Shown here: in pieces, positions 11,394 through 21,879 of the stretch
Layout of the letters: each line of letters opens with the position of its first letter
Numbering within the stretch: position 1 is the stretch's first letter
Source of the DNA: Bedellia somnulentella
Taxonomy: Eukaryota; Arthropoda; Insecta; Lepidoptera; Bedelliidae
DNA length: 64,000 nucleotides
Reading direction: 5' to 3'
Assembly: GCA_963576735.1 (NCBI GenBank)
Contig: OY755181.1
Coordinates: 930,001 to 994,000 of the forward strand
Notes under the pieces: generated by a model
Database searches by the model: none
What the model saw: only the letters and a program-made list of their open reading frames with translations
What the model was told of the DNA's origin: nothing
Position numbers and translations under genes: made by a program

Positions 11394-11528
11394 ATACGTA
11401 GCAATAGTGAAGCCTCTCCAACATAGGCTGAGCGGTCGAGTTGCAAGAACCGCACTCTTCACGGTTTGGTTCGCCGGAGCGCTGCTTGCTTTGCCCAGCT
11501 TGCTGTATTCCGACACCTACAAGAAAAA
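11394..11528 (+). CDS. Receptor exon C: Y of DRY, ICL2, TM4
   Basis: The acceptor is TTTCCCTTTCCAG. The first base completes the Arg of DRY, giving RYVAIVKPLQHRLS, then TM4 with its Trp (ALFTVWFAGALLALPSLLY). It ends at SDTYKK with a phase-2 donor AA|GTAAGT at 11529. Its length and content match the TM4 exon of other tachykinin receptors. A retroelement begins only about 21 bases past this donor. Confidence 0.92.
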
Positions 11529-11549
11529 GTAAGTGATATGACATAAACA

Positions 11550-12430
11550 GTATATTCATAGATGTAACAAAGGCTTTTGACACTACCTGGTTTCGTCTTC
11601 TAATTGATAAGATGGAAAAATTGGGTATACGTGACTTACAGCTTAAATTATTTACAAATTACTTGACTGAACGTACCCAATGCGCCAAAATTGATGGTTT
11701 AGTCGGCTCCAAACAGGGTAAACATTATGGTGTACCTCAAGGTAGTCTACTGGGCCTTATATTATTCCTCGTTTACATAAACGAGCTGTGTGATCTGTCC
11801 ATATCAAGTGGAAATATTATCACAGAAATCGACACAGTTCTGTTTTTCGTGGGCAATGCCCGTAAAGAGATCTTTTACAGTGCAAGGGAAGGTTTTGACC
11901 GCGTGAAATCATGGTTGTGTAATAACCGCTTATACCTTAACACTTCCAAAACCAACTACATTACCTTCGCAATATCAAATAGAGCCATGGTTTTGCCCAA
12001 TTTATTTTATGTACCAGTCAATTGTCCACATCCTTTAAACTCAAATGATTGCTCCTGCATATGCCTAAAAAAAGTTGAGACGGTTAAATATTTGGGAATT
12101 ATCCTTGACCACAGACTGAAGTTTATCTTTCATATAGAGTACCTCACAAAGCGAGTCCGAAGACTAATATTTATAGATATATTACTGCTGCTGACCATGA
12201 TCTCCTTAAATCTATTTATCTAGCCCTGTGCCAATCACTTTTAACGTATTGTATAACGTCCTGGGGTGGTGCTGCCAAATCTTACCTTATATGTCTTAGG
12301 GCCTAGAGGGCGGTTTTGAATGTTAATTTACAAAAACCACGTTATTACCCTACAAGAGATTTATACATAGAGTGGGACGTACTCACAGTTAGGCAACTCT
12401 GCATTCTATACAATGTACGAGGGGCATGCC
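11550..12430 (+). mobile_element. LINE fragment, reverse transcriptase palm and C-terminal part
   Basis: Encodes FIDVTKAFDT (RT box A), YGVPQGSLLGLILF (box B), then TEIDTVLFF where YADDTVLFF would be expected, so the catalytic Asp pair is lost. VKYLGIILDHRLK and, after a stop at 12223, LLTYCITSWGG follow. Frames are broken in several places. The style is that of the Jockey/CR1 group; the exact clade cannot be told. The 5' half of the element is absent. Confidence 0.8.
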
Positions 12431-12511
12431 AAAAGTAACTAGATACTCAAAAATTATAAAATTTATTCTTCATTACAAGTATCGATCTTTTCAAAGTATT
12501 CACATTTACAC

Positions 12512-13200
12512 TTAATAGGAAATAGAGGACTGGCACGTAAATGGTTCCAATCTTACCTAACTAACCGTAAAAAATACGTAGATATAGAACATTTTGACCA
12601 TAACGCTAGGTCAATACAATTTATAAAATCAGCTGAGCGCCCCTTAAGTAACTCGATTCCCTAGGGGTGTGTAATCGGATAATTACTATTTCTTATATGC
12701 ATTAATAACTTACCCGATACAATAAAAGATACATGTGTTATGTTTGCGGATCACGTATCATTTATCACGTCATACACTAATAACACTGAGGCGGAACTCA
12801 AGATACAACATACACTAGACACACTGATCACCTGGATGTTCAAACATAATAGTCCAAACAAAAATAATGGAATTAAGGCCACACCAAAACGCACTGCACT
12901 AAATATTGATTTTAAGCACAAAAACTTAAAAATTGATTCCGGGTTAACACGAGATTATAAATTTACTTGTGTTGCGTACAGGCTAGCGGAAATAAAAAAG
13001 ACAACTGACTTGAGAACTGATTTGTCACTTTACTATCCTTATGTTAATTCAAGGCTAAGTTATGGCGTCGTCTTGTGGGGTTATAGTACAGATGCACAAG
13101 ACATATTTATATTGCAAAAACGGTGCATACGAATTTCGGCCAGCATAAAAATTTCAAACAACTGTAGACCGCATTTTTTATAATCTTAAAATATTAACTC
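12512..13200 (+). mobile_element. LINE fragment (CR1/Jockey-like), left part
   Basis: Decayed RT with ARKWFQSYLTNRKKYV, a decayed box B near 12665, VMFADHVSFI in place of the YADD box, then LSYGVVLWG and DIFILQKRCIRI. The C-terminal sequence breaks off near 13200 at a tRNA-like SINE and resumes near 13385. A closely related protein is preserved at 16936-17718. Confidence 0.75.
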
Positions 13201-13385
13201 TTTAATTTGAATGTGTTTGTTCATGAAAACCTCATGTGGCGATTATTACTAATTGCAGCCATTGACACGGTAGCTGAATTGGCAGAGCGACGGGGGCGTA
13301 TACCCGAGGTCGCCGGTTTGATTCCCGCCTGTGTCAAAAAAAAATTCTTTCCCCTATTTTTACTTTATTTATTAATATTAATTCT
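13201..13385 (+). mobile_element. tRNA-like SINE inserted in LINE
   Basis: Contains GTTCATGAAAACCTCATGTG and a tRNA-like block at 13263-13336 (GACACGGTAGCTGAATTGGC, GCGTATACCCGAGGTCGC, ending CTGTGTC). The B box is damaged (GGTTTGATTCC). Homology to the host LINE stops before it and resumes after it. Insertion boundaries are approximate. Confidence 0.65.
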
Positions 13386-13618
13386 TTGGTTACTGTATAT
13401 TTTGGAAAGCTGTAAATTAGTAAGAAAGCATTCACAATTCTTTAAAAAACAATCCGACTATAATTGAAGATTCCCATTGAGATCCGGAAGGGATAAATTA
13501 ATAGTACCGCCTTCAAGATTAAATATTCATTATACAAGTCCTCTCCCTATGTGCTGTAAAATATACAACCACCTTCCAAATTACATAGTTCTAGAACCTG
13601 ACTACAAATCTTTTAATA
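13386..13618 (+). mobile_element. LINE fragment, right part
   Basis: Continues the protein interrupted at 13200: ILESCKLVRKHSQFF, GRDKLIVPPSRLN and the end motif ICNHLPN-like (IYNHLPNYIVL). The same order occurs in the intact frame at 17440-17718. Confidence 0.7.
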
Positions 13619-13619
13619 T

Positions 13620-13899
13620 TATATTTAATACATACATACATACACATATACTCACGACTATAATTCCCTAGAAGGGGTAGCCAGAGCCAAGGAATTATAA
13701 ATTCCTCAGCCACTTTTGGAAGTTGAGTGGGGAAAAGGCGGTAAAATAAAGGTTTTTGCTGATGGGTCTCCAACCGCATCGCCCAAAAATCCAATAAAAA
13801 GCCCCAATACCCTTAGTCGCCTCTTACAACACCCGTGGGTAGAAAGGGGTAGCGACATTCTAAGCCGGCACTACACGGCAAAGCCGGCACTACACAGCA
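13620..13899 (-). mobile_element. Short RTE-derived element with doubled 5' end
   Basis: In reverse it runs from the TATG tail (13620) to the GTGTAGTG start. The final AGCCGGCACTACACGGCA block is repeated in tandem (13860-13878 and 13881-13899), so the 5' terminal 18-19 bp are doubled. Confidence 0.85.
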
Positions 13900-15057
13900 A
13901 TATATTTAATAGAATATAGTTATGATATCTAGACTTAGTCCCTTACTGCGATTTATTTATTACTATAGTGAAAGTTGTATACTGCCCGTGTACTTGTACT
14001 ACCCACAAACGTATTTATGAATGTTCAACTACTATACTGTATCTTTTTCAGTTACTTCGCATTTTAGTGACTTGCATACATTTACACATTTACTCACATC
14101 ATCAATGCAGATGTCGGCATAATCACTTTCACACAACTCAATCTTACAGTGATTTATGAACCATTTGAATTAAATATTGAAATAAATAAATTTATCATTC
14201 TTTTATAAGTGTTAAAGGTGTAGTCTAGGGCGCTTGTTAACGAACGTTTACTTTTTATAACAAAATGTTTCATTTTAAGAAAAATACTACAACTATAGCG
14301 TAGTCAATTCTAATAAACCGTAGTCCTACTCATCGTAGACATTATATTGTATCGTATATAGATTAGCTATACTAATTTACTGAACCGTTGGAGATAATCC
14401 GGATGCAGCACGTTTGCTAATCAGTTTCTGCATGGCGTCATACCAAACAGTGTTGGCGGAAACGTTTCAAGGAAGTTATTAAATTTATGGTTTAGTCGCG
14501 ACGCCACTACCAGTTTGGTTGGCGTCCTTACTATTCACTGATGAACGCGTCGGTAAATTTGTTGTTATTATTTTTTGCACCTTATTTGCGAAAAAGTAAT
14601 TTTGAAGGTTATTTAAAAAAGTATGAAACTGCATAAAATCAAGGATGTTTAAAGAACTCTTATATCCAAATTTAAATTAGTATCTTATGTGATTCTATTA
14701 AATACATTTATAGTAAAAAATACTGTTAAAAAGCTCAGCTGCTTTAAATTTTATACTTGTTAGATGGTATAGTGTATCTCGTGAAACCATTTTAAAGTAA
14801 AAGTAAATTACAGTTCAACTCACTTGACTTTTTGAAGCTAAGAACCTAACCTTTTCAGCGTAGTTTACATAACGTGTATGGCAAACAAGGTTGATAACGT
14901 CACAAACTTATTATGCAGATCAGTCAGCTTGCCTTCGTCTTAGAAAGTTTATCCTCTGTACATTCGAGTACTTTAAGAAAACGTAAATGATATACTTCTT
15001 TTAAGTTTGGTTTTAGTTATTGTATTGTATTTTTGAATCATTATATAAAAACCTCGA
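13900..15057. other. Intron sequence without recognised feature
   Basis: AT-rich, no domain-bearing frame on either strand and no match to the repeat families described elsewhere in the window. Confidence 0.4.
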
Positions 15058-15257
15058 CCTTGGAGGACACATTTGGATCAAATAGAAAATGTGCTCAAAA
15101 AGGCAGGTGTCCGAAGTACGAAGAATAAAAGATCATGTATGAAAAGATTGATGGATGTGAATGAAGCTAGAGAGGTTTGCCAGGATCGTACAAAGTGGCG
15201 ATCGATAGTCTCTACCTACCCCAATGGGAACTAACGGCGTGAGAATATGTATGTATA
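15058..15257 (+). mobile_element. RTE 3' end fragment
   Basis: The last 200 bp of the RTE LINE: GGAGGACACATTTGGATCAA, TGATGGATGTGAATGAAGC, GCGATCGATAGTCTCTACCT, then ACGGCGTGAGAATATGTATG. Less decayed than the full-length copy at 1378 in this part. Confidence 0.88.
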
Positions 15258-15370
15258 TAAAAACCTTGCTGAACGTTCAAATCTCGGGTCAGGCCAATAT
15301 TTATTTATTTATTCATGGCAACAGGTTATCCAACTGAGCCATAACGGTTATCATATTGTAATCTAACGTA

Positions 15371-15541
15371 TATATATACATACATATACTCACGGCTATA
15401 TTTCCCCAGAAGGGGTAGCCAGAGCTCAGGAATAATAAATTCCTCAGCCACTTTTGGAAGTTGAGTGGGGAAAAGATGATAAAAATAAAGGTTTTTGGTG
15501 ATGGGTCTCCAACCGCATCGCCCAAAAATCCAATAAAAAGC
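15371..15541 (-). mobile_element. Short RTE-derived element, 5' truncated
   Basis: Reverse copy from the TATG tail to the TTTTTGGGCGATGCGG block. It stops at 15541, with the GTGTAGTG end missing. Confidence 0.85.
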
Positions 15542-15649
15542 ATATAAATATACATTATTTCACTATATCTACTTATTGCATCTATGGACATAAATGTCAA
15601 AGCAAGGGAAGCCAGACTTTTGGATTTTGATTAACTTTGAACTTTTGCC

Positions 15650-15876
15650 GTGTACTGCCGGCTTAGAATGTCACTACCCCTTTCTACCCGAGGGTGTCAT
15701 AAGAGGCGACTAAGGTTAAATGGTTTTTGGGCGATGCGGTTGGAGACCCATCACCAACGATACTTTATTTTTGCCATCTTCTGCCCTATTCATTTTCAAA
15801 TGGGGCTGAGGAGTTTCAAGCTCTGAAGCTCTGGCTACCCCTTTTTGGGATTTACGGGCGTAAGTATATATATTTA
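15650..15876 (+). mobile_element. Short RTE-derived element
   Basis: Starts GTGTACTGCCGGCTTAGAAT and keeps GCGATGCGGTTGGAGACCCA and AGCTCTGGCTACCCC. Ends with a diverged GGGCGTAAGTATATAT. With the element at 15371 it forms an outward-facing pair. Confidence 0.85.
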
Positions 15877-16023
15877 TTTAGTTATTTATTTATTTATATG
15901 TATGTATGTATGTTTAAAAAGATATTTTTAGTTAGAGATTAAATTATTTAAAACAAAATACGATGGAAGTGTTATTAGTTGGTAACCTTAAAACAGTTTT
16001 CAATTCTATGAGCATAACTTTAC

Positions 16024-16240
16024 TTGAGGTCAACTTTACTTCGTCTTCCGACGTACTGCAGCGCCTCGGGCATGTTTGCTGATGCTGGGGTTGATGACTT
16101 TTTTACAATCATGCGTGAAAAAGTTGCATCTCTACTGCGAAGAGTTCGTAGAAGTTCAAACTGTATTCTAAAAATGATTGTAGAGAGGTGTGACTCCTCC
16201 CTTCATACTAGGTTCTTCACCCTTCATGCTGTACGGGGTT
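16024..16240 (+). mobile_element. LINE C-terminal scrap
   Basis: Encodes LRLPTYCSASGMFADAGVDD and KVASLLRRVRRSSNCIL, the same C-terminal region as at 38600-38770 and 47330-47480. An isolated 3' piece of that LINE family. Confidence 0.75.
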
Positions 16241-16424
16241 GACTGGATCTTATGTATATATACATTCTAACCTTTCTTTTGTTTGTTTTTTACTTACATA
16301 GATAGAACTATACTAAAACAATAACACTAAATATGGACTAAAATTGACTGAAAATATATTTTTCTTTACAAGACATTTGAGCTGCAACCACATCATATTA
16401 TTTTAAGCTAGTATCTTTGCTATT

Positions 16425-16446
16425 GTTTCGTTTCGTTTCGTTTCGT
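16425..16446. repeat. (TTTCG)n microsatellite
   Basis: About four tandem TTTCG units in intron 3. Confidence 0.9.
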
Positions 16447-16619
16447 GCAATTCTATTTTGAACAATTATTTAGGTCTGGGTTAAATTTAGTGTGAAATAA
16501 GCTAATAACTTCTTAGCTATCATTATATAGAACAGCCTTTGGCGTGAAGTAATTCATAGTCAAACCATTAAAAAGCGATTAGGAAAGTTTGTAACAATTC
16601 TCATTTGGAAAATTATGCA

Positions 16620-16906
16620 GTATACATACAGACATTATTCTCTCGGCTAAATATCCCTTAAAGGGGTAGCCAGAGCTTCGGAATGAGAAATTGCTCAGCC
16701 ACTTTTGGAAGTTGATTGGGGAAAAGATGGTAAGAATAAATGTTTTTGGTGACGGATCTCCAACCGCATCGCCCAAAAATCACTTAAAAAGCCCCTATAC
16801 CCTCAGTCGCCTCTTACGATCACCCACGGGTAAAAATTGGTTTAATAGTGTTATTCTACACTATTAAACCAATTTTTACTACTCTACACGACACTACACG
16901 GCAGTA
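16620..16906 (-). mobile_element. Short RTE-derived element with internal palindrome
   Basis: Reverse copy with TATG tail, GCGATGCGG-type block (CCAACCGCATCGCCC) and CACTACACGGCA end. Its 5' region is rearranged into a perfect palindrome, arms 16830-16850 and 16859-16879 with an 8-base loop. The palindrome replaces the expected GGGTAGAAATGGGGTAGTG stretch. Confidence 0.88.
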
Positions 16907-16935
16907 TAGCATTTACTAATCATACATACATATGA

Positions 16936-17718
16936 CATCCACAGCTACATGACATCCACAGCTACATACAAGAATCTTTTAAATGTCTACAAAATTGGTT
17001 ATATGAACATAAACTCCAAATAAATACTAAAAAGACCAAATTAATACAATTTAAACCACATCAAAAACTACCTCTAGATCTTTCCCAAACTAAATCAAGT
17101 CTTAAAATAGAAGAAGTTTCTGAATTTAAACTACTAGGTATTACTATAGATACGAATTTAAACTGGAAATCCCACATAGCGAATATAAAAACAAAACTAT
17201 CACAATTTATTTATGCTCTATGTATATTAAAAAGAAACACACAAAAAGATTGCGCGCTGGCCGCCTACTACGCCTATGCACACGCATGGCTTAGCTACGG
17301 CACTATACTATGGGGAAACAGTGTAGACGCTGTAGACCTATTTATACTGCAGAAAAAATGCCTTAGAATTATAGTCAATATAGATCAAACTGATAGCTGT
17401 AAACCACATTTTAAACAAGAAAGCATCCTGATTGTCCCTTGCCTATACATTTTAGAAATTGCCACCTATGTAAAAAAACACCCTACCCTCTATAAATACA
17501 ACACAAGTGCCCGACGTAAAGATAAACTTGTTTTGCCAGAGCCAATATTGGAAATTTATAAAAAAAGCCCATACTACATGTCCATATTAATCTTTAATAA
17601 ATTACCGATCGATATAAAAAACCAAGAAAATATAAAGCACTTTTGTACAAAATTAAAGAACTTTCTGATTAATAAATGTTATTACTCCATAAACGAATTT
17701 TTAAATGATACATTTTAA
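16936..17718 (+). mobile_element. LINE C-terminal open frame, 260 codons, intact
   Basis: An uninterrupted frame with no ATG near its start. It encodes the post-catalytic part of a CR1/Jockey-like RT: CLQNWLYEHKLQINTKKTKL, FKLLGITIDTNLNWKSHI, AHAWLSYGTILWGNSVDAVD, LFILQKKCLRII and a tail ending NEFLNDTF-stop. The YADD box and everything before it are missing. A 3' UTR follows to about 17900 with AATAAATAAATTGAAATTG at the end. A 17-bp tandem repeat (ATGACATCCACAGCTAC) marks the 5' breakpoint. The lack of stops suggests a younger insertion than the other LINE pieces. Confidence 0.85.
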
Positions 17719-17912
17719 CACTGTTCAAATTGAGATAAAAGGCTTATTACTGTTTTCTTTTTATTGTTAAGAAGTTTATTTTATTTAGATATAAGTTTTA
17801 ATGTTTATGCTACATCCTTTCAGGATGCATGTACTTCCCTGTATGAATATTACATCTTTCCACCTGTAATAAATGTGTACATGTATGCAAATAAATAAAT
17901 TGAAATTGAAAA

Positions 17913-18134
17913 TTACTCACAGCCATAAATCCCAAATAGGGGTAGCCAGAGCTTCAGAACTAATAGCCCCTCAGCCACATTTGGAAGTTGATAGAGGGCT
18001 AGATGGCAGAAATAAAGTATTGTTGGTGATGGGTCTCCAACCGCATTGCCCAAAAACCACTCAAAAAAATGTAGTGTCCATTTACGACACCCCTGGGAAG
18101 AAAGGGTTAGTCACATTCTAAGCCGGCACTACAC
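17913..18134 (-). mobile_element. Short RTE-derived element
   Basis: Reverse copy with ACTCACAGCCATAAATCCC at the 3' end and AAGCCGGCACTACACG at the 5' end. The TATG tail is lost where it meets the LINE 3' UTR. Confidence 0.85.
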
Positions 18135-18138
18135 GACA

Positions 18139-18390
18139 AACATACATACATACATATACTCACGGCTGCAACTCCCTAGAAGGGGTAGCCCGAGCCAAGG
18201 AATCATAAATTTCTCAGCCACCCTTGGAAGTTGCGTGGGGAAAAGATGGTGAAATAAAGGTTTTTGGTGATGGGTCCCCAACCGCATCGCCCAAAAATCC
18301 CTCAAAAGCCCCAATACCGTTAGTCACCTCTTACGATCACCCACGGGTAGAAATGGGGTAGTGCTATTCTAAGCCGACGCTACACGGCAA
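18139..18390 (-). mobile_element. Short RTE-derived element
   Basis: A complete reverse copy directly behind the previous one in the same sense: CATACATACATACATATACT tail, GGCTGCAACTCCCTAGAAGG, CCAACCGCATCGCCC and AAGCCGACGCTACACGGC. Confidence 0.9.
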
Positions 18391-18839
18391 AGTTGTATAA
18401 AAGAAAAAGCTAAGTAATTAAGCGAGTGATGGAGGTAGGTGAATCAGGTTTATTTATATGGTACTTCAATACTGGTTTAGCTATCTGGTTTCTATGTGGC
18501 AGAAGGCTAATTAGTTTACTATTTATGTACGACAATACATTTTTAAACGGTAACAAAAATGTTCTACTGGCAAAAGCAACCATTTATCTTCTATATAAGA
18601 TATTTACATGCACATACACACACATACACGCACACATGTATTATAATTTTGCTATTAGTTCTCTTGTAATAAACAGAGAATATCAATCGCCGCCTTGTAC
18701 AATCCTAGAAAACGTCTCGAGTTTCGTCTACATTCAATAATATATTCATAAATGACTTTCCAAAGACGTTTTTTCGTCATTGTATGCACATGAAAAAAAT
18801 AATTACATAAAAACAATAAATAAATTTAAATCTTTTTGT

Positions 18840-18950
18840 TCATGAAAACCTCATGTGTGGATTATTACTAATAAATAAAGAATAAATAAAGGAAAGAAAA
18901 ATTTCGACACCCGGCTGTTTCGAAATTTTTCTTTCCTTTATTTATTCTTT
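18840..18950. mobile_element. SINE foldback remnant with perfect 31-bp palindrome
   Basis: Begins GTTCATGAAAACCTCATGTG as in the tRNA-like SINE. Then come arms 18877-18907 and 18920-18950, perfect reverse complements (AATAAATAAAGGAAAGAAAA inside the left arm), separated by 12 bases. The tRNA-like part is absent and the loop holds only its CACCCGG edge. Confidence 0.85.
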
Positions 18951-19976
18951 ACTAGCTGACCCGACAGACTTCGTACTGTTAAATTTATAGGCTATTACAA
19001 AATTATAGGCGTTTTTTCCGGTACTCTTAGTTCAATCAGCCGTGAATATTTTATGATCATTTTTTTCCGGGATGTAAAATTGTAATTATTTGGATCATTA
19101 TCTTGCATTCTGCCAAATTTCATTCACGCAAATTATGTACTTGAGGAGCATTTTCGCCTCAAACACACAAACAACCGAAACTTAACTACCTATTTTTTAC
19201 CTATTCAAGGTTTCTTTGTACAAAATTATTATTAAAAATGAATCACATAAATTAAATTTTAAAAATCAATTGTAAACTTGAAAACGTTCAACGTTGTCTG
19301 CCCTCATGTGTCTGCCCATTCGGGTCGCGCACCTCAACATGAGTCCACCCCCACCACCGCCGTCGCCGCCGCGCGCCGCCACTCGCCGCCACTGTCGTGC
19401 CGACCGACTGACACAACGACGGAACGCAGCCGCCGCCGCCGCCATCTCTGCCCTCGGCATTGTAAATGCATCTTGTGTATTAATATTAACATAAAAGTGT
19501 TATGATAAGTATATATTCGGAATCCTCATTTCATCAGCTTTAATTTGATATGCTTTTTGGGTCATTTGCACAACGCCATCTATCGGATTTTTGATTCCAA
19601 CTATCAACATTAGTTCTATATTTAGACTTAAGATGTCGTTGCAAGTACTATACTGAATTGCGTAACGTAATATTTTTCTTCTTGAACTCACAAAATTAAT
19701 CATAATCTTTTGATAGAGTGAACCGATTTCGATGAAACAAAAACTAAGTTATACCTCAAGTTACGTATAATTTTTGTATATAAATATTTTCAGTATTGAA
19801 TTCGTAGATTTTACTTGATGTGCGCACAAACAAACATATAAACAGACAAACAGACAAAAATTGAAAAAATGATGGAAATGGGTTCTGTTACTTATCTGTT
19901 CACACGCCGGCTATTTTTTTTTTCAATTTCTTTAATGTACAAAAATAACTTTTTTACAGATTTATTATATGTATAG
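18951..19976 (+). mobile_element. Helitron-like/MINE-like repeat with GC-rich insert
   Basis: Starts CTAGCTGACCCGACAGACTT and ends near CAGATTTATTATATGTATAG, the same terminal style as the repeats at 26273, 43073 and 48000. It includes the ACAGACAAACAGACAAAAAT stretch. Read in reverse the ends are TC-type and CTAG, as expected for Helitrons. Positions 19290-19460 are strikingly GC-rich, with runs of CCG and GCC in an AT-rich host. No transposase is encoded. Confidence 0.6.
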
Positions 19977-20304
19977 ATTTATTAGCAATTAATCATTTAC
20001 AAAAAAGAATGAAAAAAAATACAAACCTAGTCATGTACAACGCAACAGCATAAAATACAAAAGAACGACTATAGCGAATTGGTACTAACTCAGCATATGC
20101 TGTTAACCTTCTACTCACAACACTGATTTTCAGCCAGCACCACATGAACATGTATGAAAATACTACCTAAACAGAAATGTGCACTGGCGTCCTAAAGTGT
20201 CCTGAATAAGGATGGCTCACTAGAGATGTGTCTCGTTTTAAGTAGGGTGACCATCTGTTGCTGTTTTAATGAAAGTTCCCCTAAAAGTTACAAAAACACT
20301 TATA

Positions 20305-20561
20305 TTTACATACATTCATATTCTTAATTATTAGGTTGTAAAAGAAGGGGTGGGGTAGCCAGTGTTTGAGAATTAAAATTTCCTCAGCCACTTTTTAAAG
20401 TTAAGTAGAGAAACAATGGTAAGTTAAGGATGGTGGTATTAAAAGGATGAGAAAGTATCTAGTAAATAACTTCAAAAGCCACAAACCAAAAGCCTAAGTT
20501 GCTTTTTACGATGCGCGGTAGAAAAATATTTGTGCTATGTTAAGCCGACACTACACGGCAT
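20305..20561 (-). mobile_element. Short RTE-derived element, diverged
   Basis: Reverse copy with a decayed tail (ACATACATTCATATTC), GGGGTAGCCAGTG, TCAGCCACTTTTTAAAG and AAGCCGACACTACACGGCA. The central GATGCGG block is lost. Confidence 0.8.
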
Positions 20562-20816
20562 ATTATTTCATTTATATTATTTATTTGGAATAGGAAGGTC
20601 ACAATAATTTTCACCATATTTTGCTCTGCAAACTATTTTCTTAGTTAAATGATAAAAGCCCCGAAACACACGAAAAGATGATTAATTTTGGACACCTTAT
20701 TTACTGGTTTCCATGAGGATACCCGTTATAAATATGATTTTACCGAATACCAAACTTAATAAATTATTTATCTCTGAGTTGATAGACGATGATAATAATT
20801 AAAACAATTTATGAAA

Positions 20817-21489
20817 AAGGAATAGCTAGTAACCTGCTATTTACAAAATATTCCCTACAAATCCTTTAGTTCGGGCTCTCGTTTCTAGGACGTGCATGAC
20901 ATTATAAACTTTAATACTTGTAATAAATTGCATTATTGTGTACCATTTTTTTGTGAGTGCACTCTCCTGTTTAGTTAGTACCTTCATGTGAACATGCTAT
21001 AGGTACATGATCGGAGTTTAAAATACAAAATATTTCTAGCTATCGGAAATAGCTATAGCGATCTGATCTTTTTTTTAAGTAAGGTTCCTTTTCTAAAGTT
21101 CAAAAAGTAGCATTGCAAATACGAATCGTGCCAATACTAGTATTGAGTAGTAAGGAATAGTTAGTAACCTGCTATTTACAAAATATTCCCTATAAATCCT
21201 TTAGTTCGGGCTCTCGTTTCTAGGACGTGCTTGACATTATAAACTTTAATACTTGTAATAAATTGCATTATTGTGTACCATTTTTTTGTGAGTGCACTCT
21301 CCTGTTTAGTTAGTACCTTCATGTGAACATGCTATAGGTACATGATCGGAGTTTAAAATACAAAATATTTCTAGCAATCGGAAATAGCTATAGCGATCTG
21401 ATCTTTTTTTTAAGTAAGGTTCCTTTTCTAAAGTTCAAAAAGTAGCATTGCAAATACGAATCGTGCCAATACTAGCATTGAATAGTATT
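20817..21489. repeat. 335-bp tandem duplication
   Basis: Copies 20817-21151 and 21152-21489 differ at only about six positions. Each starts AAGGAATAG, contains TTCGGGCTCTCGTTTCTAGG and ends near CGTGCCAATACTAG. No open frame is carried. The sequence after it (TCTATATAAAAGCG, GCAACTGAAAGGCTTTTA) is related to 23370-23500, so the unit belongs to an older dispersed repeat. Confidence 0.92.
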
Positions 21490-21879
21490 AAAGAAAATTG
21501 CATCTATATAAAAGCGTGAAATTCGCTGACATCTTTTGTAAGAATATTCGTTTCCGGTCGATTTATTTTTGCAACTGAAAGGCTTTTATGGCTCTGGAAG
21601 CGTTGCCTTGGATTCTTACTGCGAAAAATCAAAATGTGTTCATATGAAAAAAATATAGATTACCTAATTTTCTGCTTCGTTGTTTTTTTAGTTTAGAAGA
21701 CATTGTTTATATTTCCTTGACCCTCATTTCCGTGAGTACCCACCATCCCTTTTTAGTTTCATTTAGATTATACGGTAAAACCTAGAAATGCTTTATGTGT
21801 TACAAATAAATGAAAAAAAAATAAAGTATAACATTTTCTTTACTTACTAAAATTATGTTTTTATAAAATGTAGGTTGCC

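Noticed and set aside
19294..19494. Proline/alanine-rich coding gene in the GC-rich block
   Set aside because: Frames on both strands are open only because of the CCG/GCC composition; no conserved domain. Kept as a possible captured fragment, not as a gene.
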